Positions 1 through 6,400 of a stretch of 13,991 bases of DNA are shown here, in pieces. The stretch's first letter is position 1; the number at the start of each line of letters is the position of its first letter. Source of the DNA: Acidobacteriota bacterium (GTDB taxonomy: Bacteria; Acidobacteriota; Terriglobia; 20CM-2-55-15); NCBI GenBank assembly GCA_003222755.1, contig QHXA01000032.1, positions 4,414 through 18,404 on the forward strand. The letters are read 5' to 3'. Below the pieces are notes generated by a model. It was not told where the DNA came from. It made no database searches and saw only the letters and a program-made list of their open reading frames with translations. A program made the position numbers and the translations under genes.

Positions 1-1
1 T

Positions 2-430
2 TGCATCAACAAACTCTTTGCTGTTCTGACAGGCTGCCTGCTAGTTAGTTCCGTCGTAATATTCGCCCACCATGCCTATACGGCGGAGTTCGACACTTCC
101 AAACCGGTGAAACTGACGGGCGTCCTTACGAAAGTGGAGTGGTCGAATCCTCATATCTGGGTTTACCTGGATGTGAAGGACGATAAGGGCAATGTCACGA
201 ATTGGGGTTTTTCCGCGTCTCCACCGGGCATGCTGCAACGGCGAGGTATTACCAAGAACAGCCTTAAACTCGGTGAAGTGCTCACGATCTCCGGTCACCG
301 TGCCAAGGACGGCTCAAATAACGCGTCCGGCAACGTGGTGACGTTTGCCGACGGACGCGACGCCTTGATTGGCCAGGATCAGGCGTTGAATCCGACCGAA
401 GCCGCGCCCGGTACGGGCAAGAAACAATAG
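2..430 (+). CDS. DUF6152 family exported protein (5' end outside window)
   Basis: The reading frame is open from the left edge, so the start codon lies outside; 142 residues are visible. The first visible residues (INKLFAVLTGCLLVSSVVIF, then AHHAYTAEFD) look like a signal peptide with cleavage before or near the HHAY segment. The mature part carries 'KPVKLTGVLTKVEWSNPH' and 'VTNWGFSASPPGMLQRRG', the hallmark of DUF6152 proteins, which are small exported beta-rich proteins of unknown function common in Acidobacteria and Proteobacteria. A methionine-free stretch would be lost if translation began at the internal GTG at 107, so that start is rejected. The stop at 428-430 is 8 bases before the next gene and its last bases form part of that gene's Shine-Dalgarno, which suggests one operon with coupled translation. 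Family call is confident; function is unknown. Confidence 0.85.
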   Translation, partial: CINKLFAVLTGCLLVSSVVIFAHHAYTAEFDTSKPVKLTGVLTKVEWSNPHIWVYLDVKDDKGNVTNWGFSASPPGMLQRRGITKNSLKLGEVLTISGHRAKDGSNNASGNVVTFADGRDALIGQDQALNPTEAAPGTGKKQ

Positions 431-438
431 GTGACCGG

Positions 439-1184
439 ATGAGATGCATTATCGTACTTTTCATCGCTGCGGCGAGTGCAGTCGCAGCTCAAACCCGTCC
501 GCCGGTCCCCACTATGCCGCGCATGCCTGATGGCAAGCCGAATTTTTCCGGTGTTTGGGCTGGGCCGGCGTTTACTCACGTCGTGGGACCTGCACGCCCC
601 GCGTCACGAATTTCGATCGTAGCAAGATGGCTCCGTTCCTGCCGGGCGCAGAGGCGAAGTTTTTCCAGCGACCGACCGGCGATCTGCGGCACGATGATCC
701 GACGGCGCTGTGCCTGCCGGACGGCCATCCGCGCGAGGCGCTTGCGCCTTATGCGCAACAGATCGTGCAGACGCCGGACACGGTTGTCATTCTTTATGAG
801 TACATGCATTTCTTTCGCGTCATCCCGATCGGCAAAACTCATCCGGCGGACGTCGAGGCCACGTTCATGGGAGATGCGGTGGCGAGCTGGGACGGCGACA
901 CCCTCGTGATCGATACGATCGGCCTGCGGGAATGGACGCTCTCGGCAAGCAACGGCTGGCATAGCGATGCGCTGCACACCATCGAACGGCTGAAACACGT
1001 CGATGGCATCACCGTTTCGTATGAAATCACCATCGACGATCCCAAGATTTTCACGCGCCCTTGGTCCCAGACGTTTCAAATGAAGCTCCACCCCACTTGG
1101 TCATTGCTGGAACAGGTCTGCGAAGAAAACAATCGGTGCCAGGGTGGCAACTGCACCACCCCAAGTTCGCAGACAACGAAGTAG
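439..1184 (+). pseudogene. Exported hypothetical protein, frameshifted
   Basis: The ATG at 439 follows AGGTGA (429-434) and opens a signal peptide (MRCIIVLFIAAASAVAAQ) and a 'MPDGKPNFSGVWAGPAFTHVVG' segment typical of secreted Acidobacterial proteins of unknown function that accompany DUF6152 genes. After about 586 this frame turns into arginine-rich nonsense. Another frame, open from before 590, carries the continuation: 'TPRVTNFDRSKM', 'DDPTALCLPDGHPREALAPY', 'FMGDAVASWDGDTLVIDTIGL', 'YEITIDDPKIFTRPWSQTF' and 'LLEQVCEENNRC', ending with TAG at 1182-1184. The two halves together give about 248 residues, the expected full length, so a single-base loss (or two-base gain) between about 580 and 595 has split one gene. 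It may be a real pseudogene or a sequencing/assembly error; both halves look otherwise well conserved, which leans towards a recent event or an error. No enzymatic motif is recognised. Confidence 0.8.
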
Positions 1185-1202
1185 GGTTCCATGGAATTCG
1201 AG

Positions 1203-1766
1203 TCACGCGAAAACCATGCGATAAATTTCCCGTACCGGAATCGTGACGCCGACCGATTCCAGAGTGACTGTGGTATCGAGATTGTCGTAGATCGCGGGCA
1301 GCCATTGGTGATCCGATAGACGGAACGTTTCTACCAGGACTTCGGCCTGCTCAACAATCATGTATTCCCGCAAGGCCGGGATTTCTTTGTACAGGCTAAA
1401 TTTTTGACCCCGGTCGCATTCACGCGTCCCGTCGGATAGAACTTCGAAGAGGAGAAGCGGATTGGTCAGGGTGTCGGGTCGACCTTGGATGAGCAAAGGC
1501 TCACCGCAAACTACACTCAAATCGGGATAAGTGAAAAGACCTCCCGGCGTCTGTACTCGAAGATCGCTTCCAAACGCTCTGCACCCACGGTGCAGTAACG
1601 CTGGACGGAGGAAGCTGAGAAGATTGGCGGCAATATCGTTGTGCTCAAGCGATGCACCGGCCATGGCAAAGATCTGCCCATCGTAGTACTCGTTCTTGAC
1701 CTGCGAGGTCTCTTCCACGGCGAAGTACTCATCCAGGCTGTATCGCCTCTGCGATTCCCGTTTCAT
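1203..1766 (-). CDS. Uma2 family endonuclease (DUF820)
   Basis: 187 residues from the ATG at 1766. The protein has the Uma2 layout of a PD-(D/E)XK-like restriction-endonuclease fold: 'YSLDEYFAVEE' near the N-terminus, 'YYDGQIFAMAGASLEHNDIAANL' (residues about 25-50), 'GSDLRVQTP' and 'YPDLSVVCG' with the acidic metal-binding Asp, 'LLLFEVLSDGTRECDRGQKFSLYKEI' with the Glu and the D-x-G-x-K motif, then 'REYMIVEQ'. Family members are abundant in Cyanobacteria, Chloroflexi and Acidobacteria, usually alone; their biological role and substrate are not established. A GTG at 1784 would add six residues, but it sits inside an inverted repeat and just upstream of a TATGAT -10-like box, so I prefer the ATG (see the regulatory entry). 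It converges on the frameshifted gene with an 18-base gap and has no obvious partner. Confidence 0.85.
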   Translation of the reverse strand: MKRESQRRYSLDEYFAVEETSQVKNEYYDGQIFAMAGASLEHNDIAANLLSFLRPALLHRGCRAFGSDLRVQTPGGLFTYPDLSVVCGEPLLIQGRPDTLTNPLLLFEVLSDGTRECDRGQKFSLYKEIPALREYMIVEQAEVLVETFRLSDHQWLPAIYDNLDTTVTLESVGVTIPVREIYRMVFA

Positions 1767-1803
1767 CGCTGTATCATAGCGCACGGTTTCCGAACCGGTG
1801 CGC
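1767..1803 (-). promoter_or_regulatory. Putative leaderless promoter and hairpin before the Uma2 gene
   Basis: On the - strand TATGAT (1778-1773) matches five of six bases of the -10 consensus and lies six bases before the ATG at 1766, which would place transcription initiation at or next to the start codon. No Shine-Dalgarno is visible. Directly upstream is an imperfect inverted repeat, GCGCACGGTT / AACC(G)GTGCGC (1779-1788 and 1793-1803), that could be an operator or a relic hairpin. No good -35 is seen. Confidence 0.4.
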
Positions 1804-2101
1804 GATTAACTGAGGTGCGAAATCCCTCCTTTGCCAGGGCAGGGGACTTCGCGGCTCATTCTGATTTCCTCGTTTGCTACAAATGCTCGGCTACGTCAGG
1901 ATCTCTGTCGTGACGGCGCCTTCCATCGGGCTGAGTTCGGTTCACCATCAGCGGTGTTTCGAACAGCGCCATGGCGTTCCTGCTTCAAACGGGCGCTCCG
2001 CTTTAACCGGAACCGCCATTCAAGAAATCCGAAACGGTGAGCAATTTTGCGGCTATCGAACTGCCCACCCCGGGGCTCGTCTTTTTAATGGATCAGCGGC
2101 C
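1804..2101. other. Intergenic stretch without a recognisable gene
   Basis: About 300 bases between the Uma2 promoter and the end of the small HTH gene. Short open frames exist on both strands but none has a recognisable motif, a good ribosome binding site or a plausible composition. I see no RNA gene or strong repeat. It may hold decayed coding sequence like that found further right, but I cannot identify any. Confidence 0.5.
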
Positions 2102-2320
2102 CTAACTCTGGCCGACCTTTTCGCCTGAAACGTCAGTCCACTGGCGCCTGCGGCCCCGATATTCTCGAATACGGAAGCTTTGGTTGATTGCCACGATACT
2201 ACTCTTGGCGCAATCCATCCGGAGGGCAATTTCGTTGAGGGTGAGCTCGGTCGACCTGAGTAAATGTTTGATTCTTTCGATCTCTTCCGCTGAAAAACTT
2301 CGTCGGTGTGTTCTGCGCAT
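2102..2320 (-). CDS. Small helix-turn-helix protein (72 aa)
   Basis: A 72-residue protein. The ATG at 2320 is preceded by a purine-rich Shine-Dalgarno (GGAAGGA, five to six bases upstream), which makes this small frame convincing. The sequence is basic; residues about 9-50 ('FSAEEIERIKHLLRSTELTL' followed by 'NEIALRMDCAKSSIVAINQSF') read as an N-terminal helix plus a helix-turn-helix of the homeodomain-like/resolvase type, with 'AKSSIVAIN' as the recognition helix. The tail 'IREYRGRRRQW' is rich in Arg and could contact DNA. I do not recognise a named family. It could be a stand-alone regulator or the DNA-binding remnant of a larger recombinase or regulator. It has its own promoter and lies between the Uma2 gene and the toxin-antitoxin pair without being in an operon with either. 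Confidence 0.65.
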   Translation of the reverse strand: MRRTHRRSFSAEEIERIKHLLRSTELTLNEIALRMDCAKSSIVAINQSFRIREYRGRRRQWTDVSGEKVGQS

Positions 2321-2338
2321 TGTTTCCTTCCACCGGCC

Positions 2339-2367
2339 ATCCTAGTGGCAGACAAATAGGGTGACAA
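2339..2367 (-). promoter_or_regulatory. Sigma-70-like promoter for the small HTH gene
   Basis: On the - strand: TTGTCA (2367-2362, five of six to TTGACA), a 17-base spacer, then TAGGAT (2344-2339, four of six to TATAAT). Initiation would fall near 2332, leaving a leader of about 12 bases that contains the Shine-Dalgarno GGAAGGA. Confidence 0.45.
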
Positions 2368-2427
2368 TGGCTCAAGAGTCGATGGCACCAATGGCGTACT
2401 CAGGATGCTGCGGTCGCTGATTTCCAC

Positions 2428-2496
2428 TTAGAAATTCAACTTCAAAACGAACTGAATAATTGCGCGTGGAGCCCAACTCGCACAGATTCTTCGGCC
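2428..2496 (-). pseudogene. 3' remnant of a TonB-dependent-receptor-like outer membrane protein
   Basis: The - strand reads GRRICASWAPRA followed by IIQFVLKLNF and a TAA (2428-2430). This matches the usual end of Oar-like TonB-dependent receptors with an N-terminal carboxypeptidase-regulatory domain that are abundant in Acidobacteria ('FGRITSA..PRxIQFxLKLxF', ending in the terminal Phe that outer-membrane barrels need). The frame stays open upstream for some 25 more codons, but I recognise no further receptor sequence, and the toxin gene follows. So only the tail of the gene is left. The identification rests on a short conserved motif. Confidence 0.5.
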
Positions 2497-2610
2497 TCCA
2501 TCAATGCTCCTGCAGAGACCGCCGTTTTTCGTTCCGGCATAGAGTGTGACGGGATTTTGGGGACGGGACGAATACAGCCATCCTCTTTATGCGTACTTCA
2601 ACACGCCGGT

Positions 2611-2958
2611 TCACTTCAAGCTCAATACCAGTTTGAGTCCATCGTCCAAACGATGAATGAGGGCGTCGGACAACCGGCTGATGCGATCCGACAGCAGCGC
2701 CTTGTCGATCGTGAACAATTGAGAAACGTTGATTACCGATTTTCGTTTGAGCCTCGAATGACGCCGCGGCAACACGATGTTGCCGGGTGCATTTCCTAGA
2801 AGAAGATTGGAGGTGACGATCGCTACGACAACCGTGTTGATCACACTTGCGTTAAAGGCATCAGACTGCGCGATGACGACTGGCCGGCGAAATCCTGGGC
2901 CGGAGCCCGTCGGTCTGGGAAGGTTTGCCCACCAAATTTCCCCTCGCCGGGCTACCAT
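2611..2958 (-). CDS. mazF: MazF/PemK-family toxin (mRNA interferase)
   Basis: 115 residues, the normal MazF size. It starts 'RRGEIWWANLPRPTGSGPGF' and then 'RRPVVIAQSDAFNAS', the canonical N-terminal beta-strands and loop of the MazF/PemK/CcdB fold, with the RRPVVI arginine. 'VVVAIVTSNL' holds the conserved Thr/Ser of the active site, followed by 'GNIVLP' and 'KSVINVSQLFTIDKALL'. The C-terminal helix 'LSDALIHRLDDGLKLVL' is also typical. Members cleave RNA at short specific sequences, arrest growth and are neutralised by the antitoxin encoded upstream. The ATG overlaps the antitoxin stop (ATGGTAG, 7 shared bases), the usual coupling in such operons. All key regions are intact, so it should be active; target specificity cannot be read from the sequence. 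Confidence 0.93.
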   Translation of the reverse strand: MVARRGEIWWANLPRPTGSGPGFRRPVVIAQSDAFNASVINTVVVAIVTSNLLLGNAPGNIVLPRRHSRLKRKSVINVSQLFTIDKALLSDRISRLSDALIHRLDDGLKLVLSLK

Positions 2959-3188
2959 TGCTCCTCAACTAGAGTTCGTAATTGCGCAGCATAGAGCTCC
3001 GGAGCCACCGTCGATACTCGATCTTTATAGACTTGATTCAGCTTCTCTGTAACGTCCTGTTCTCGATAATCCTCGAGCAGCCGCTTGATCGCGGCCGTAT
3101 AGAAACGGCTTCTCGGAATTTGATGGCGTTTGCAGACCCGCTCTGCCGCCTCAAAGATGTGATCCGGAATGGAAATCGCGGTCTTCAT
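2952..3188 (-). CDS. Ribbon-helix-helix antitoxin of the MazF pair
   Basis: 78 residues from the ATG at 3188. Residues 1-40 ('MKTAISIPDHIFEAAERVCK', 'RHQIPRSRFYTAAIKRLLED') form a ribbon-helix-helix DNA-binding domain of the MetJ/Arc/CopG type: a beta-strand with alternating residues, then two helices. The C-terminal half ('TEKLNQVYKDRVSTVAPELY', then 'AAQLRTLVEEQW') is the flexible toxin-binding tail. The Trp at the end is typical of MazE-like antitoxins paired with this MazF subgroup. A GTG two codons upstream is possible, but it lies within the spacer after the -10 box. The antitoxin is first in the operon and probably represses its own promoter at the palindrome just upstream. It belongs to the RHH antitoxins, not to the AbrB-type E. 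coli MazE, so I give no symbol. Confidence 0.9.
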   Translation of the reverse strand: MKTAISIPDHIFEAAERVCKRHQIPRSRFYTAAIKRLLEDYREQDVTEKLNQVYKDRVSTVAPELYAAQLRTLVEEQW

Positions 3189-3212
3189 TGACACAGTATA
3201 ACATGGTTATAC
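3189..3212 (-). promoter_or_regulatory. Autoregulatory operator/promoter of the toxin-antitoxin operon
   Basis: GTATAACATGGTTATAC (3196-3212) is a perfect palindrome with 7-base arms and a 3-base centre, the size and symmetry expected for a ribbon-helix-helix operator. The arm nearest the gene contains TATACT on the - strand (3200-3195), five of six to the -10 consensus. It lies six bases before the ATG at 3188, so the operator covers the core promoter and the message would begin at or near the start codon. The other arm provides a second -10-like TATAAC. No convincing -35 is visible. Confidence 0.65.
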
Positions 3213-3213
3213 C

Positions 3214-3474
3214 CCCACCGCTGTTTGCCCTTAGGCTCGCGCCATTTTTGTCCTAGCCCGGCAGGTTCATCTGCGTGGCGACTTCTTAAACCACGATAAC
3301 GTCTCCGGTTGATGAGAGCAGCGAGCTGCTGTCTGAACTGTCCTTCCCCCAATCGCCTAGGGAGAAGCGCTACACGAATCAGTTCATATTGCTGAATCAG
3401 TCGGCCAGCCCATCTTCGGGCCAGTTGCGGTTTTTCTCGCGAATCGGACCTGTCTTGCTTTGCCGGTTCGTTAG
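3214..3474 (+). pseudogene. 3' remnant of a paralogue of the downstream GH5-like gene
   Basis: The + strand from 3290 to 3448 translates without gaps to a stretch of 53 residues that aligns, 23 identical by my count, to the C-terminal end of the next protein ('TTTPPINES..LPAEL', 'QFILLN', 'SSG.LR'). The bases at 3380-3397 equal those at 6425-6442 over 18 positions. Further left, GRF and RGDFL (about 3260-3286) match GRYNERGDFL after one-base indels, with an in-frame TAA at 3287. At 3214-3235 PTAV...ALR may match the step before. At the right end the alignment runs to a TAG at 3472-3474, where the intact gene has its own stop. So this is the decayed tail of a second gene of the same family; its 5' part is gone and the toxin-antitoxin operon begins where the similarity ends. 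Confidence 0.75.
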
Positions 3475-3499
3475 TACAATGGCCAATACGGAACAGGAC

Positions 3500-6400
3500 A
3501 TGAAAGCGTTGGCCGCGAAAATGACGTTCGCTGTGTGCTGTCTTGGGCTGAGTGCCGCCATCCCGGCCCGAACTCAAGTGCTCAGCTTAACTCTGGCCAA
3601 CACGGTTGTTGCCAGTGGAATCGTCGGGAGTCCTTATAGCCAAACGCTGCAGGTTCGAGGCGGAACACTTCCTTACAATTTCGCAGTCACCACCGGCGCG
3701 CTCCCCACAGGGTTGACCCTGAACGCATCCACAGGCACGATCAGCGGTACGCCAACAAGCCCAGGAGTCGCAAGTCTCAGCATTCGAGTGAGGGATAGCG
3801 TAGGCACCGCGGTCGCTCGGTTGTATTCGCTGTACATCTATACGCCGCCAAACTTGGCGGAGATTACTTTTCAGCGGGGCGATCTCTTTTTCCGCGTCTC
3901 CGGAAAACCCTCCATCCTGCTGGGACGCAACCCTACAGGCTGGCTTCTCGAGCAGTATCAAACCCTGCTGGGATGGGCGGGCGAATCCGGCGAGAAGATT
4001 ATTCTGTTTCACGTCACCATCGGCCGGAGACTGCCGGGACCGCCGGGCGAAGTGGACGAGGATTGGGCAGTGTGGTGTGAAAACATCTTCGATATGGCCG
4101 CGCATAACGGGTTGTATGTCTTGCCTGGTTTCGCAGTCTGGTCGGACTGGAACGATGGCAGTACGAACCAGGGCACACTTCACTTCTGGGACCAGAATCC
4201 TTATAGCAAGGCTCTGGGCGGACCAGCTTCAAGTCCAACCGAGCTCCTGCAGGACACGGAGACCCAGCGTCTCTGGCTGCAATGGTTAGGAAAACTCGTC
4301 GCGAGGTGGCAGGACCGGCCCAACATTCTGGGCTGGGAGATTTTTTCAGAACTCGATCTGATCACCAACGCTACGGAAGACGCATCCGTGGATTTTGTCC
4401 AAAAGGCCTCAAAGGTGATTCGTGCCGCCGACAAGCGTGCTCGTCCGGTCACCGCGGCTCTGGCGGGAATTCGAGACTGGCCAAAGCTTTCCCGCAGCGA
4501 CGCGATCGATTTTCTACAAGTGCATCCTTACGCCGATGGCGGGACATTCAACGGAAATCTGGATGATTTGATCCTCTTCTCCGTACGCCAACAGCTCGGA
4601 CGATACGGTAGACCTGTCTTCATCGGTGAGGGCGGTCTCAGCGCCGCAGCGCCTGTGGGTACACTTACGGTGGCACCGAGGGCATTTGTAGGTATCAAAC
4701 AGGCGATATGGGCTTCGGCAGTTTCAGGCTCTATGGTTGGCCGCATGCTGTGGTTCGAGGATGGCTATGATCAGTACCACGGAATCGACCTCCGCAGTAA
4801 ATACAAAGATGCCTCTGTGCCGGTCGCTCGTTTCCTCCAGGATGTGGATCCTTCGGGCTTTCAGCCGATCAATATTGCGTTAGGCGACTCACTCAAAGGC
4901 ACAGCCCTAGGAAACGACCGGCTTGCGCTCGGATGGGTTCGTGACGTGAGGTCTGCTGCCCCCGACTGGCCCACACGCCTGCTTCAAAGCCTGACTGTAA
5001 GCGTCAGTCCGCCCGGCCCGTCGCAGGAGTGGGTCGTCGAATTTTACGACACCGATTCCGGCGAGCCGATCCGATCGCTGTCCGTGCAACGCGGCTCGAA
5101 TGGGGGTGTGCCCATCGCACTTCCACCGTTCGAAGGGTCTATCGCGTTCAAGATGCGTCCTGTAAGCTCGTTCACAATTTCCAACCGCGGTGCCCTTTCT
5201 CTGACGACCCCCGGTGGTTCCGGTCCCACCGTTGTGGGCTCCGGGCGGATTCAACCGAGCCCGGGAAGCACCACACCTTCCGGACTCGCCATTTTCGGTT
5301 TCCGCCAGAACAGTGTGCTCGTCACCGAGGCCGCTGTGCCCGCATCACCCGCGATCCGAAGCGGCCGCATTTTCGCCGAGGTGAACGGAGCAGTGAACAC
5401 CGGATTGGCGATCGCAAATCCGAATAACCAGCCGGCCAACATTTCATTCTTATTCACTGATGCCGACGGGCAGAACTTTGGCCAGGGAAACACGACAATC
5501 GCAGCGGGTGGGCAAATCGCGGCGTTCCTCGATCAGAGTCCGTTTAATAGCGGGCATGGCGTTCTGGGAACGTTCACCTTCAACTCGGATGTACCTGTGG
5601 CCGCCGTTGCTTTACGCGGTTTCACGAACGAGCGGTCCGAATTTCTCATCACTACGATGGCCGTCGCTCCGCTGACCGCCGCTATTGGTGAGACTGTGAT
5701 CTTTCCCCACTTTGCCGATGGCGGCGGCTGGAGGACTCAAATTGTGTTGGTGAATCCGACAGACGAAGCAATTTCAGGCACCGTGCAGTTCATCGCGCGA
5801 GATGTTCCGAACACTCTGTCCAGTTACGCCATCCCACCACGAAGCTCGCGCCGGTTTGAAACGTCCGGCGTCGGTCCTGCAGTGCAGGTCGGATCGGTTT
5901 GGATAACTCCCGCAGCCAATAGCAAAACGCCATCGGGCTTTGGCATTTTTTCGTTCATGAGTGCCGGTGTAACAGTCTCCCAGGCGGGAGTACCGGCGAG
6001 TCCAGCGGGGTCGGCATTCCGTTTATACGTTGAAGCTTCAGGCGAGAACGGTGCAGTGAATTCAATTCAGACAGGAATGGCGATTGCGAATGCGTCGGCG
6101 GCGCCGGCAAACGTCAATTTCGAATTGCTGACATTGAACGGCGTGCCTACAGGTCTGGTAGGAACAACATCGATTCCTGAGAGTGGGCATGTCGCGATGT
6201 TTCTGAACCAGATTCCAGGCTTCAGCAACGTGCCAATACCGTTTCAAGGTGTGCTGCGAGTTTCGACCAATGCCGCGTCACCGGTTTCGGTGACCGGACT
6301 TCGCGGCCGCTACAACGAACGTGGGGACTTCCTGATCACAACGACGCCGCCGATTAATGAGAGCACCAGTCTCCCCGCCGAGTTGTTTGTTTCCCATCTG

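Noticed and set aside
2053..2427. A 124-codon - strand frame overlapping the small HTH gene
   Set aside because: It has no motif or ribosome binding site; the HTH frame has both.
2549..2620. A short + strand open stretch reading GFWGRDEYSHPLYAYFNTP
   Set aside because: It looks protein-like, but it has a stop just upstream, no start, and runs into the antisense of the toxin gene; no family is recognised.
3389..3499. A longer N-terminus for the GH5-like protein starting at a TTG at 3389 or the ATG at 3479
   Set aside because: The 3290-3474 sequence is the decayed tail of a paralogue, and only the ATG at 3500 puts the signal peptide at the N-terminus.
3185..3577. A 130-codon - strand frame upstream of the antitoxin
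   Set aside because: It overlaps the antitoxin promoter and runs opposite the paralogue remnant and the signal peptide of the GH5-like gene; the Arg/Gln-rich composition suggests a shadow.
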